Shown: positions 1 through 12,859 of the stretch, one piece after another | Numbering within the stretch: the stretch's first letter is position 1 | Layout: each line of letters starts with the position of its first letter | Assembly (NCBI RefSeq): GCF_029852145.1 | Contig: NC_079971.1 | Coordinates: 23,497,563 to 23,561,562, forward strand | Origin: Microplitis mediator | Lineage: Eukaryota; Arthropoda; Insecta; Hymenoptera; Braconidae | DNA length: 64,000 nt | Reading direction: 5' to 3' | Notes under the pieces: model-generated | Seen by the model: the letters and a program-made list of their open reading frames with translations, nothing else | What the model was told of the DNA's origin: nothing | The model's database searches: none | Position numbers and translations under genes: made by a program

Positions 1-270
1 TTAAAAAAATTCCTTATATTTTTGCTTCTCAGTTTGTGGTATGACGACTTAGTACTGGACAATAAAACAATAGATCTGCGTAGTCACAATTTAATTACGT
101 GTCCATTATAATTGATAAATTTAAGTCAGCAACTTAAAATCGATATTTTTTTCATCAATTGTCTGACTCATTAATTTTGTCTAATTGATATTTAACGACA
201 AAAACTCGCCAAGGCCAACTAGATAAGGTACTTTACAACAACATTTAATAAATTAAAAAAAATATATATA

Positions 271-1351
271 CACGGAAAGAAAATTATGGCAGCGGTTCCC
301 ATAATTTTGTGAAATTTTTTCCTATACCATCATAGGAATTACGACCATAAATTATGGGAGCGGTTCCTATAATTATAGGAATGATTCCCATAATTATAGA
401 AATAGTTCCTATAATTATGGGAATGATACCCATAACACTATAGGAATGGTTCCTATAATTATAGGAATGGTTCCTATAATTTATAGGAATACTTTCTATA
501 ATATTATGGGAATCATTCCTATAATTTATTGGAATGGTTCCTATAATTTATAGGAACCACTCCCATAAATTATAGGAACCATTCCCATAATATTATGGGA
601 ATGGTTCCTATAATAGTATGGGAACTATTCCCATAATATTATGGGAATGATTCCCATAATGCAATTGGAATGGTTCCTATACCATTATGGGAATCATTCC
701 CATAATATTATGGGAATAGTTCCCATACTATTATAGGAACCATTCCTATAATATTATGGGAATGGTTCCCATATTATCATGAAAAAATTAATTTAAAGAA
801 GTGTGGTAATCACTTCTACAATACACAGAAATATTATTAAACATAAAAACAAAAATTCAAACATTGAAAAAAAAATCGAATTTGGCAAAAAAACATTAAA
901 ATTTTTAATAAGAATTTTTTGTCAGCACAAAACATTCAAGAAAATTTAAATTTTGGGAAATTTCTACACTATTGTGCAAAAAAAAAATTTTATGATATTA
1001 TAGGGATGGTTCCCATAACATTATGGGAATAGTTCCCATAATATTATAGGAATAGTTTCTATACCAATATGGGAACCATTCCCATAATAGTATGGGAATG
1101 ATTCCCATACCATTATGGGAATGGTTCCCATAACGATATGGGAATGGTTCCTATAATATTATGGGAACCATTCCCATAATGGTATGGGAACCATTCCCAT
1201 ATCATTATGGGAACTATTCTCATACTATTATGGGGATGGTTCCCATAATATATGGGAACCATTCCTATAGTAGTATAGGTACTATTCCCATACCATTATG
1301 GGAACCATTCCCATAATGCATAGGAAAACTTCCCATAAATTTCTTTCCGTG
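271..1351. mobile_element. TIR element filled with GGGAAY..TTCCC / ATTATGGG words (family a, copy 1)
   Basis: The ends are inverted: CACGGAAAGAAAAT at 271 and ATTTCTTTCCGTG ending at 1351, each flanked by TA. The inside is dozens of alternating words of the type ATTATGGGAA-NNN-TTCCCATAAT, both halves of which are self-complementary. A non-repetitive core of about 190 bp (roughly 775-1000) separates two arrays. No ORF of note. The reverse-oriented copy at 50874-51885 has the same ends and core, so this is a dispersed family and not a local array. Confidence 0.8.
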
Positions 1352-2129
1352 TATATTATAAAATGGAAGTAATATTTAATTTAAAAAATAATGATTTCTC
1401 GTGCTTACATACCCGAGATTGATTTAATATATCGTATATGTAAAATTTATATTTGACTTTTCGCTCATAAATTTGATTATACAACATTAACTGTATATCT
1501 CCATTTGTAATTTAATATCCATCGTCCTCGTGCTGAAGAACCCTCAAACGCGGCCATTCAACCCCTATATTCATTACATCGTGTTAACAGTTGGTACCGA
1601 CCCCCTCGACGACATACAGTATTTGTGTACCCAATACTTTGGAGGAGCAATTGTCGTAACGTATATAAATTTGTGTAAAATCTATGATCAGCCTACCAGG
1701 ACTAATGCACCGCGCGACCAAATGTTCACTCGATTTAAATGCCGAGGCTGTTAACTAACCCCTAGATGGGCATAGACTCTGACACCCCTGGACGATCTTG
1801 TTTGTCACTGCTGACTCCTTTATGACGTTTCCTTCTATTTAACACCTTTTTTTTTACTTAAACATCAACGGAAATAATGATCCATTGATTAACTTTTTAT
1901 ATATGAAAATAGTATTTGTTATTTCACATTGGGTTAAAAGCCTAGTATCGGAAAATTTGGATGGGTGACTTCAGAAAACGGAGCAGGGAAAGATCCTAAA
2001 AATTTTATGGTAAAGAGGCAACGTGGACATAGAGGGTAATGCAGACCAACGGGACCTTCTGATAGAAAAATTTATACTGAGACATCAGAAGTCGTATCTG
2101 GGATATATGTGAAGTGATTCTCGACACAA
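1352..2129. other. Unassigned intergenic DNA
   Basis: AT-rich flanks surround a more GC-balanced patch at about 1520-1810. That patch can encode a 74-residue frame (1530-1754) with no recognisable domain, and I do not support it as a gene. Nothing else is visible. Confidence 0.4.
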
Positions 2130-2245
2130 ACAAATCTATGGTGCATATTTTATAAGAATAGACAGTGTCATTCTCATATATCTTCATATGTTGAGTAAGA
2201 TGAGAAAAAAAATTTTCTAGGAATTTTTACGGGTTTTTTCTACTA

Positions 2246-2783
2246 CACTGTAAAAAATCACCGGGGTAAGTCCAAGCGGTGTAGGTGTTAAAATTATCGG
2301 TGTTAAGTTTACCCCCGAAAGCAGTGTTAAAATAACGCCGCCACCGGTGTAAATATTCTGTACCGGTGTTAAAATAATGCCGCCACCGGTGTAAATATTC
2401 TAGACCGGTGTTAAAATAACGCCGCCGCCGGTGTAGATATTCTTTACCGGTGTTAAAATATTTTATTTTGTGAAAATTTTTACTTAGTCGATCACTATAC
2501 TTGTTGATAAATGATATTTTTTTATTAATTTTCATAAAGAACTGACATTTTTTGTGTTTAATAATCTTTAGTTAATACTCCAAGCGGATGCAGGTTACTC
2601 TGCTTTTACACCGGCATTACTCCGCTTTTACACTGGTTACCCCGATTTAACACCGGTATTTTTAACACCGGTTCATTACTCCTCCTACATCAGTGTATTA
2701 CTCCTCCTAGACCGGTGTAATTTCATTTTCACACCGGGCGGAGTTAAAACGAGTCCATTTTTAACACCACTCTTTTTACAGTG
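2246..2783. mobile_element. TIR element with CACCGGTGTTAAAATAA words (family d)
   Basis: It starts CACTGTAAAAAATCACCGG and ends in CTTTTTACAGTG, flanked by TA on both sides. The inside is a run of CACCGGTGT words alternating with TTAAAATAAYGCCGCC on one side and their inverted relatives on the other. CACCGGTG is a perfect palindrome. It is inserted at a TA of the satellite monomer. The long minus-strand frame across it reads through the repeats and is not a gene. Confidence 0.8.
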
Positions 2784-2957
2784 TAGAGGGCATCGTCAGG
2801 AACAAAAAATGTTAATACTGTGTATACATTCCCAATAGAAAAAAAAGTTACGGCTACTTTTTGAAAAATTACATAGACAGTGTCATCTGCCCGTATCTGC
2901 CCGACGTCGATTACTCAAAAAGTAAATTTTTCTTAGGGCTTTTTGGTGCTTTTCCTA

Positions 2958-3287
2958 CACTGAAAAAAATAATCGCTAGCTGCTAGCGATTTTTTTCGCT
3001 AGCAGCTAGCGATTTTTAATCGTTAGCTGCAAGCGATTATTTCGCTAGCGGCTAGCGATCTTTTCTTTAGCAGCTAGCGATTAAAAATCGCTTGCTGCAA
3101 GCGATTATTTCGCTAGCTGCTAGCGATTTTTTCGCTAGCAGGTAGCGATTAAAAATCGCTTGCTGGAAGCGATTTTTTCGCTTGCTGGAAGCGATTTTTT
3201 CTTTAGCAGGGAGCGATTAAAAATACTGTTTTTATCATTAAAATATATATATATATATATGAATATATGTATATATATATATATATA

Positions 3288-3343
<56 letters not shown>

Positions 3344-3367
3344 TATATATATATATATATATATATA

Positions 3368-3413
<46 letters not shown>

Positions 3414-3646
3414 TATATATATATTTATATATATATTTATATATATATATTTATATATATATATAAATATACATATATTCATATATATATATATATATTT
3501 TAATGATAAAAACAGTATTTTTAATCGCTCCTCGCTAAAGAAAAAATCGCTTCCAGCAAGCGAAAAAATCGCTTCCAGCAAGCGATTTTTAATCGCTACC
3601 TGCTAGCGAAAAAATCGCTAGCAGCTAGCGATTATTTTTTTCAGTG
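2958..3646. mobile_element. Near-perfect 689-bp palindromic TIR element with CGCTAGC words (family e)
   Basis: The ends CACTGAAAAAAATAATCGC and GCGATTATTTTTTTCAGTG are inverted and TA-flanked. Each arm carries ATCGCTAGCAGCTAGCGAT words, which are themselves near palindromes. The arms meet through a mirror-image TACTGTTTTTATCATTAAAA segment at a central AT-dinucleotide run (about 3240-3500). The whole element can fold into one hairpin. Confidence 0.85.
3240..3500. repeat. (TA)n-rich centre of the palindrome
   Basis: About 260 bp of TA dinucleotides broken by AAATA and TTTAT, itself roughly palindromic, forms the loop region of the element at 2958-3646. Confidence 0.9.
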
Positions 3647-4520
3647 TACTAGAGGACATCATAATGAACAAAAAACGTTTGTATTGTGATGGGTTATTCC
3701 CAACAGGAGCAAAGTTACAGGCCACTCTTCATAAAAATGCATAGACAGTGTCATCCTCATCCATCCTCATTTATCTTCATTTATCCTTTTATGAGTCGAA
3801 ACTCAAAAAATCATTTTTTCTTAGGGCTTTTTGGGGCTTTTCCTACTAGAGGACATCATAATGAACAAAAAACGTTTGTATTATGATGGGTTATTCCCAA
3901 CAGGAGCAAAGTTACAGGCCACTCTTCATAAAAATGCTTAGACAGTGTCATCCTCATCCATCCTCATTTATCTTCATTTATCCTTTTATGAGTTGAAACT
4001 CAAAAAATCATTTTTTCTTAGGGCTTTTTGGGGCTTTTCCTACTAGAGGACATCATAATGAACAAAAAACGTTTGTATTATGATGGGTTATTCCCAACAG
4101 GAGCAAAGTTACAGGCCACTTTTCATAAAAAGACATAGACAGTATCATCTGCCCGACGTCGATTACTCAAAAAGTAAATTTTTCTTAGGACTTTTTAGGG
4201 TTTCTTCTACTAGAGGACATCATAATATACAGAAAACGTCAATATTGTGATAAGTTATTTTCAATAGGAGCAAAGTTAAGGGTCCCTATACACAGAAAGA
4301 CATAGACAGAGGTATCCTCACCCATCTTCATTCTCCTCATATGAGTCTGAACTCAAAAGATACATTTTTCTCTGGACTTTTTTGGGATTCTTCTACCAAA
4401 GGAGATCATAAGGACCAAAAAATGCTTGTGCTCTGTTGAGTTATTTCTAACAGAAAAAAGGTTATGGGCCACTTTTCAAAAGTATATCTAGATAGGCATT
4501 CTTCTGTTCCTCGGACATTT

Positions 4521-5075
4521 ACCAAAAATATTATTCCTTAATAAGCTCCAGTCTACTTCGTTTTCTTTACATCAATCCATAAATTTTATACTGCGGTTAC
4601 ATAAGTCCACTCTTGGCTATTTTGCAAAAATGTTTGCACTTCAACGAACACATAAGAGATAATCCAAAATCATCTTGTAGCCGAAATTTTTCCTACTTAC
4701 ATATATACATATATATAAATATATGTTGAGAAAAGTGGCCAGGAGTTATTTACTGACCGAGGAAATACGCCCACAGGGAATCCGGACAGTTAAGGACATA
4801 CGAGGGTGAATATAAAAGTCAACCCCCCGATTCCTGACAAGTATAGATTATCCAGAGTGCTTACTTAACTTATTTCACTTACTTATACAATTTTTTTTTA
4901 ATTTTTTCACAACATTTTTCTACCCCTCAAATATCTTCCGGCGGCTTTTATCTCTAATGACTCGAATTTACAAAACATCCGACAATTAAAAATAAAAAAT
5001 CATCATTCCATAGGATTAATCGTTCTGCTAATGATGATAATGATGACTTGGTATATATATGTATTTATAATATAT
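4521..5075. other. Unassigned intergenic DNA
   Basis: Non-repetitive AT-rich sequence with no coding frame or RNA gene that I can support. Confidence 0.4.
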
Positions 5076-5076
5076 C

Positions 5077-5917
5077 AGGGTGACCCAAAAAAACCATCTT
5101 ATCGTATTTGTTTCAAGTCTTAAGAACTCCCTCCAAAAATCAGCTCGATAAAAAATTTTTAAGGGGTCGCTCGAGAAGTTCAAAAATTACAAAAATGATT
5201 GAAATTCGGATTTTTTCTTTCTCGAGGCAGCGATAGTTTGCGGCTGTCATATCATGAACATGCTGAGAATTTCAGCCCAAAATTTGAGTATTTAAACGTC
5301 GCTCGAGAATTTCGAATCTTTCCGAGTGCTGCCTTTTGAACATTTTCGAGCGACCCTGAAATATTATTATTAAGGCTTCTCGATTTTTTCACCATCATTT
5401 TGTATCATAATGAAAAAAAATAGAACCCGAGGCATAGAAAAAATTATTTATTTACACACTTTTCCTTTTTTAATTCAATTTTTAGGTTTTTTTGGATTTT
5501 CAAATCTTACCCAATTTTATTGTTTAAGACTGTCCAGTATATTTTCGGTTATGCAAAAGTTATATTTTAGTGGAATGATAATAATTGAGTTATAAAAAAA
5601 TACAAAAATTAATTAAAAGTATTAGTTACATATTATGAGTTAATATTCAAAATTATTGAGCGACGTTTAAAAATCTATATTTTGAGCTAAAATTTTCAGC
5701 CTGGTATTGATTTTACATAAAATATTTTTGCCACGAGAAAGAAAAAATTTAGAAAAAGAAAATCCGAATTTCAATCATTTTTGTAATTTTCCAAATTTTT
5801 GAGCGACCCCTTAAAAATTTTTTATCCAGCTGATTTTTGGAGCGGGTTCTTAAAACATTGAACCAACAAATTTTCATATGAGACTCGAAAAAAACGTCGG
5901 TTTTTTTGGGTCACCCT
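5077..5917. mobile_element. Long inverted-repeat (foldback) element, AGGGTGACCC ends (H1)
   Basis: It begins AGGGTGACCCAAAAAAACC and ends with the complement GGTTTTTTTGGGTCACCCT. Internal arms also pair: the segment near 5170-5220 is the inverse of that near 5735-5805. The terminal sequence resembles the other two AGGGTG hairpins here (8378-9200 and 39001-40009), which have hAT-like target duplications. The flanks of this copy do not show a clean duplication. The frame at 5410-5595 lies in the loop and is not supported. Confidence 0.75.
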
Positions 5918-8377
5918 AATATCTATTTATTAAAAACATTAAAGAGAAAGGAATTAAATTAAACAATAACGCAGTAACTTGCGAAACTTTTTTACCAAGG
6001 GTTTAAATTTCATCGACGAAGACTATTAATTATAATTAAACTCTAGTCTAGCTTACTTATACCCAAGTATTATAACCCTCCTCGTTCATCGGAGCAAAAA
6101 CATCGGTGATCTATGCCCTTAGTTGAAATATTATTCAAAATGTCACTTGTAAGATTTCATTTCCCTCCATCTTCTTGGAGAAATTTATTTTCTTCACTTT
6201 GAATACTTATTCTTATAAATTTATATCAAATTTCTGCTAACATTTATGTCAAATTGACACAGTAACAATTTAATATAAATCGCATAAATTCGGGCATGGG
6301 TCATAAATTAACGGGATATAGATTTCGAAGTCACGAGCGACGAGCGACGTTTACGTTTGGATTTTGTGGGGTCAAAATAGAGATTTATTAAACCCATGGA
6401 ATCGAGTGTAAGTGCAAGAGTACTCTAATCTACGCTTGTATGTATGAACTCTGGTTTTATTGATAAATTAACGCGCAATGCTTTCAGTTAATGGGAGTGG
6501 AAATTTACAGCCTTTTAGTAATTACGCTAATGAGTTTATAATTTAAATTTGATTATTTATTAACGGAATTATTTGATGATTCGTACGGACGTATTTTTTA
6601 ATTTCATATATTTTATAGTAAATTTATATAAAAATGAATTTTCTCTTCATATATTAGATGCCGATTTCACTCTGGGAGATTCAAAATTTTGAATAGAAAA
6701 AAAAAATCCATTTGATTTTTTTTTCGTCGGGTCAAAAAATTTGGGTTGACATAAAAATTCATAATGATTTTAATTAAATAGAATTTTTTTGAATAAATGA
6801 TCTGTTAAATTTACACGAGTCGTGCCCGTAAATACTAGACCCATTCAAAATTATTTTTATTAATTTCTATTATCAGTTTTTTCAAATAGCAGACTTTTGA
6901 ATCTCCTATCGAAAAAAAAAATATGAAAAATATTTCCAGAATTGTGATAGTCCGCAAAAAAAATAAATTTATTCATTATAATAAATATAAATTAAAATTA
7001 TGAAATGTCAGAAGAAATTTTTTCTCAAAATTCCAAATCGCTAAATATTCAAAATTTTTATTTTCACTAAATAATCAAAATTCAAATTTTCAATTTTTCC
7101 CGCCTTGAAATCTCAAAAAATTTTTATCTTTAAATCGAAAAAAAAATTAGTCTCTTCTTTCAAAATTTAATTTTTCTGGCGGGAAATTTAAAAAAAAAAA
7201 AAAAAATTTTTTTTTTCAATGGATTTTTTTTTTTTTTTTTTTTTTTCAAATATTTGCTCAACTAAGTGCTGCTAATTTACCCATAAACTGTTACATTAAA
7301 ACTATTATTCTCACCCCAATAAATTTTACCCTTCATCCATTTTCTCTTATAAAAATAATAACATTTACTTAAATATCTCAAGTGTCTCCCCCTAAAAAAA
7401 AAAGCAAATAAACCATGAGATATTTTTTATGATAATTTTTTTTACTCAAATGCACTCTGGTATTATTACCCAAGTACTATGAGTAAAAATAAAAATAATA
7501 ATTTAAATTGTTCTGGATTGTTCGCCACTCAGTCTACAATTTAAATAACTCATGGGTAACTGTCGTACTGCGGCTACGTCGTGAATAATATCCGCGGTAA
7601 TAAAAACATTTTACAGCTTTAACAATAAAAACAAATAATAATAATAAAAAAGTTTTAACAGTTTGGTTTATGTCAAGATCAATATCAGTTTCACTAAAGC
7701 AGGCTCTGGATTGGCTGGATGCCTTTGCCAATCATAGGATTTTACGTTTGTTATCAAGGGATGAAAGTCGTGGGTGAGTTTCGCGGATTCTGCGCTCAGA
7801 ATTACGCGGATTCCATTGGTCGGTTTGTTCTCCAAGGGTGGAGAGTTTTTATCGGTTGTGACTAGACATGGCGATGGCTGATAAAGAATATGAGTAAAAA
7901 AAAAAGAAAAATGAGAAATGGATGCGGAAAAAATGAAAAAAAAAAAAAAAAATATTTAATGATAAAAAAAAAAGATTTTTATTACAATATCATAGACACA
8001 ATAAAAGTGAAAGAGCATTCAAATTATTTAATTTTTTGAATTTAGATAATTTTTGAAAATTTTAATTTTTGTACAGAAATTTTTTGGACTAAAAATTTTA
8101 GGGAACAAGAAAATTTTTTTTGTCATTGGTATATTTTTATGAGTTTGATATATTCATTAAGTTTCAGACCGCTAATACCTCGGGTACAACGGACCCAAAA
8201 AAAAAATAAAAAATTACCGTATATTTGACGATGCGGCATTTTTATGGCCAAGGGCCCAGATTTGTTCTTTTCTTGCGACAAAACTCCCTAATTATTATAG
8301 AAAATATCATAATTTGAAAAATTGAATTTTGAGTTATCAGAAAATATCATTCTAATAATTTAATTATTTAGCGCCAG
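5918..8377. other. Unassigned AT-rich intergenic DNA
   Basis: Low-complexity runs of A and T (for example 7190-7250 and 7920-7975) dominate. A slightly GC-richer patch lies at about 7680-7880. No coding frame longer than about 65 residues and no recognisable RNA gene. Confidence 0.4.
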
Positions 8378-9200
8378 TAGGGTGAGCCAAAAAAACCAAC
8401 CTATCGAATTTATGTCTTGAAGAGGACCTATATATCGAGAAAAAATTCTCCCATTGAGCAAAATTTTTAGCTCAATTTTAAAAGGTGTCGGTAGCCATTT
8501 GAATTTTCCCATTTAAATAACATGCAAAAAAATTTTTTTTGATTAAAAATATTATAACTTTTGAACCATGTGAGACAAAAATTCGGCTCTAGATTATTTT
8601 TGTATGACATTAAATTTCTTTAAAAAAAGTCCTGGGAGTCGAATTTGTAAACTTAACATTTCGTATACTAACAGGCCATCAAAGTCCAGAGTAAACAGAA
8701 TCATACAAATTTAAGGCTTTATTATTAAAAATATCAATACTACGAGAAAATTTGTTCTACATGTAGTGTAATGAAATCCCCAACAATATCCACGTTGTAA
8801 CAAATAATATTTTGTTATCGATCACAATAAAAGAAAAGTATTTGGAAAATCCAAATAAAGCCTTAAGTTTGTATGATTCTGTTTACTCTAGACTTTGATA
8901 GCCTGTTAGTATACGAAATATCAAGTTTACAAATTCGACTCCCAAGACTTTCTTTTAAGAAATTTAATGCCATACAAGAATATTCTAGAGCCGAATTTTT
9001 GTCTCACATGGTTCAAAAGTTATAATATTTTTAATCAAAAAAAATTTTTTTGCATGTTATGTAAATGGGAAATTTCAGATGGCTACCGACACCTTTTAAA
9101 ATTGAGCTAAAAATTTTTCCCAATGGGAGAATTTTATTCTCGATATATAGGTCCTTTTTAAGACGTAAATTCGATAGGTTGGTTTTTTTGGCTCACCCTA
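8378..9200. mobile_element. hAT-like foldback MITE with perfect 8-bp target duplication (H2)
   Basis: The ends TAGGGTGAGCCAAAAAAACC and its complement form the tips of arms of about 400 bp each. For example, the segment at 8640-8720 is the inverse of 8870-8945. The element is flanked by exact direct copies of AGCGCCAG (8370-8377 and 9201-9208). An 8-bp duplication and a TAGGG tip fit the hAT superfamily. There is no transposase, so it is non-autonomous. Confidence 0.9.
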
Positions 9201-9208
9201 AGCGCCAG

Positions 9209-10177
9209 GTACATGATCGCAAATAGATCGCGGATTTAGATCATCCAGTTGCCACAAATGATAATTCGCAGCTTAGGGGAGCCGTCATACCTCGGTTTCG
9301 TCTACTTTTTCACGGGTTCAGTACCATGGGATTTTTAATTTAAAGAAAAAAAAACTTCGAGTCAAATTTAAATAAACAATTTTTTCCTGACAAATATGAA
9401 TTTTATAACAAAATATTAAAAATCAAATAATTTCTTAGTTCAAAATTTCAAATACTTGAGCGCGCGAATTCAAACTCTTGAAAATTCAAAAAAATTTAAG
9501 GGGTAAATCGGGTAAATTTTCACTTTAGACTGATAAAAATTTTAAACAAAGTCTTTTAAATAAAAATTATTAATCGATTGAAACATTTAAAGCTCAACAA
9601 GCTTGTGGCAGCGTAAAAAAAATATCGCAAATTGTAAATTAATTTATCAATTTATCTTTCGAATATCCCTCCCATTTATAAACCGGGGAATAGTTTGGTG
9701 AAATTAATTCTGTAAATTTAAAATTTATTTGAGTATATTTCTGTTGGCAAAGGCCAAGGGGTGACAGCTATACACTACATTACGCGTATAGTACTGCTAT
9801 AGCGTACACTATCATCGTATCTGTAGGATTGAACCCTCGATAAAATTCAAACGCCAATACAAATCTCATATCTTTAATATCTTCGTATGGCTGCACATCG
9901 TCATTCTCGTATCCTCGATAGAGAATGAATTTTTCTCATCTATTACAATATATACATACATTGTTATTATATATATTTCATTCGTAATGGTCTCTTTCGG
10001 GCGTGTCCAATTGTCGATGGTGTCGTTCCAACCATAAATATATATACGTACTTAAATTTATTTATTACTAAAATTTTTATTTACTATAAAAATTCGAGAT
10101 TAAAAATTTTCATTTTCATAAATTTATTTATTACAAATATATGAGATCAAAAACATGTATATATTTATATATATATT
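9209..10177. other. Unassigned intergenic DNA
   Basis: Mostly unique AT-rich sequence, with somewhat more complex stretches near 9215-9320 and 9740-9850. No gene is supportable. Confidence 0.4.
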
Positions 10178-11692
10178 AAGGGTGTGCAAGTAATTTGAAC
10201 TTGTGAATTATTTGTGTCAAATCGAATATGGATTTTTTTTATCGAAATTCAAATTTTCAAATAATTCAAAATTTTTTAATTATTTGATAAAATAAAATTT
10301 TTGAATTATTTTGAAAATTTGAATTATTCGTAAATTATTTTTTAAAAAATTTTTATAATTGAAATTTTAATCGAATATTCGAAATTTGAATTGAAAAATT
10401 AAAATTTGAATCGAATATTTGACATTTGAATGGAATATTAGAGTTTTAATTGAATATTCGAATTTTAATCGAATATTCAAAATATTGATCGAATATGTCA
10501 AAAACTTACATATAATTCGAATTATTCTTAATTTATTTCTTCAAAAATTAATATTCTACTTGAGATAACAATTTTCGATTCAAATTTTGAATCGAATACT
10601 CAAAATTGGAACTAAATACTTGAATTTGAGTCGAACATTCGAAATTTGAATGGAAGATCTGAATTTTAATTGAATATTCGAATTGTAACTGAATATTTCA
10701 AAAACTTACAAATAATTCGTAATTTATATTTCAAAAAATTAATATTCTACTTAAGATAAAAATCTTCTATTCAAATTTTGAATCGAATACTCGAAATTGG
10801 AACTAAATATTCGAATTTGAGTCGAATATTAGAAATTTTCATTGAAAAATTAAATTTTGAACGGAATATTTGAAATTTTAATGGAATATTAAAGTCTTAA
10901 TTAAATATTCGAATTTTAATCGAATACTCAGAATATTAATTAACAATTTCATACACTTTTCAAATAATTTGAATTATTCGTAATTTATTTTTCAAAAAAT
11001 TAATATTTTACTTAAGATTAAAATCTTCTATTCAAATTTTGAATCGAATACTCGAAATTGGAACTGAATATTCGAATTTGAGTCGATCATTAGAAATTTT
11101 AATTGAAAAATTAAATTTTGAACGGAATATTTGAAATTTGAAAGGAATATCAGAGTTTTAATTAAATATTCGAATTATAATCGAACACTCAAAATATTAA
11201 TCAACTATTTCAAAAACTTTTCAAATATTTCGAATTATTTGTAATTTATTTTTCAAAAAATTAATATTCTACTGAAGATAAAAATTTTCGATTCAAATTT
11301 TGAATCAAATACTTGAAATTGAAACCAAATATTCGAATTTGAGTCGAATATTCGAAATTTGAATAGAATATCTGAATTTTAATTGAATATTCGAATCGTA
11401 ACCGAATATTTCAAAAACTTACAAATAATTCGAACTATTCGTAATTTATTTTTCCAAAAATTACTATTCTACTTGAGCTAAAAATCTTCTATTCAAATCG
11501 TGAATCGAATACTCGAAATTAGAACTGAATATTCGAATTTGAGTCGAACACTAGCAATTTGAATAAAAAAATTGAAATTTGAATCGAATATTTGAAATTT
11601 GAATTGAATATTTGAATTGATATCGCAAAATGCCAAAACTTACTAATAATTCAAATTATCCGATTTAATTCGAACACTATTCGCTCATCCTT
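10178..11692. repeat. Array of TTCGAATATTCG-type words, possible TIR element (family l)
   Basis: Degenerate words such as GAATATTCGAATTTGAATCG fill about 1.5 kb, with a higher-order unit recurring every 200-300 bp (ATTAATATTCTACTTRAGATAAAAAT). The left edge reads TTAAGGGTGTGCAAGTAATTTG. The right edge, read on the minus strand, begins TTAAAGGATGAGCGAATAG, so the ends are imperfectly inverted. No coding potential. Confidence 0.65.
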
Positions 11693-11805
<113 letters not shown>

Positions 11806-11925
11806 ATTTAAAGGATGAGCGAATAGTGTTCGAATTAAATCGGATAATTTGAATTATTAGTAAGTTTTGGCATTTTGCGATATCAATTCAAATATTCAAT
11901 TCAAATTTCAAATATTTATATATAT
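11806..11925 (-). repeat. Inverted copy of the right end of the array
   Basis: This segment is the reverse complement of about 11573-11692 with almost no differences, making 120-bp arms of a hairpin across the TA run. Confidence 0.85.
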
Positions 11926-12039
11926 ATATATATATAAATATAAGTATTGAATTCGCTTGACTACATTTAGTATTTAGGGTCAAAGCGGAAATATCGTGGG
12001 GAAGTGAAACGAAGAATGAAAATAGATTTTGATTTAGGA

Positions 12040-12074
<35 letters not shown>

Positions 12075-12859
12075 CGAGCGATTTGTCCGATTAGATCGCC
12101 GTCGAAGATCTATGATGTTTATGTACTGCACGGATGCATGATCAAATTGATTAAAAGACCGTGCAATGTTGTTATATTGCTCATATTTCATCTCTTGTCT
12201 AGAGTCGAGTAATTTGATCTATTTGGGTGGTCGATGGTCCTGATCCCAATTCGATTCCTTGATTCAATTTTCACGTGCGACCTACGAAAAGTCGGATATA
12301 TGCAGTAATTTTCACAGCTGCAGTAAAAGAATTTAAATTCAAAACTCCAACAAAATATATTATTTCATATATATTTATTCTTATACATATACAATTTTTT
12401 TTATAAACTCTTATAAATGCAATAAGGAGCAATTCATTTTACTAATTTTTTATTTATTTATATTTAAAAAAATCTATAACATGGACAATATAAAATTAAA
12501 ATAATTGTCCACTATAATTATTTTGACATTTATTTATTTATTTATTACATACCCATGATATATTTTTTTTAAGATTAACATTCACATCCATCTCAATCGT
12601 GTACAAGTGTAAAAAATTTTAATTAAAATTACGAGATAATTAGGAATGAGTAACAAAAAATTCTTTTAACAATAAGAAAATTCATAGTAATCTCCACTCT
12701 GTGCGTTATTTCAGTTAAAAAAAATATAAAAATGGAGAAAAATTTGAGTTGTATTGAAAAAGTCTTAATATTGTTGCAGTTCTTTTTTTATTAATACAAA
12801 ATCCACGTATGCGTTATCGATATAATTATGGAGGTTTATAATTTTTTATTTTATGTTCA
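11926..12859. other. Unassigned AT-rich intergenic DNA
   Basis: Contains a short (TA)n run at about 12041-12072. No supported gene. Confidence 0.4.

Larger units (their letters stand above)
2130..4520. repeat. Tandem satellite, 197-bp monomer, interrupted by two TIR elements
   Basis: The motif CTAGAGGACATCATAATGAAC recurs at 3649, 3846 and 4043 (period 197), then at 4210 in a shorter, diverged monomer, and again in degraded form near 4391. Older diverged monomers lie at about 2130-2245 and 2784-2957. The two central monomers are nearly identical, which suggests recent amplification or gene conversion. The elements at 2246-2783 and 2958-3646 sit inside this satellite. Confidence 0.85.

Noticed and set aside
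2227..2535. 102-residue minus-strand frame with YFNTGxEYLHRW repeats
   Set aside because: It is the translation of CACCGGTGT words of a TIR element; there is no independent evidence of a gene.
9740..9850. GAGGGTTCAATCCTAC on the minus strand, resembling a T arm
   Set aside because: No cloverleaf can be formed from the flanking sequence.
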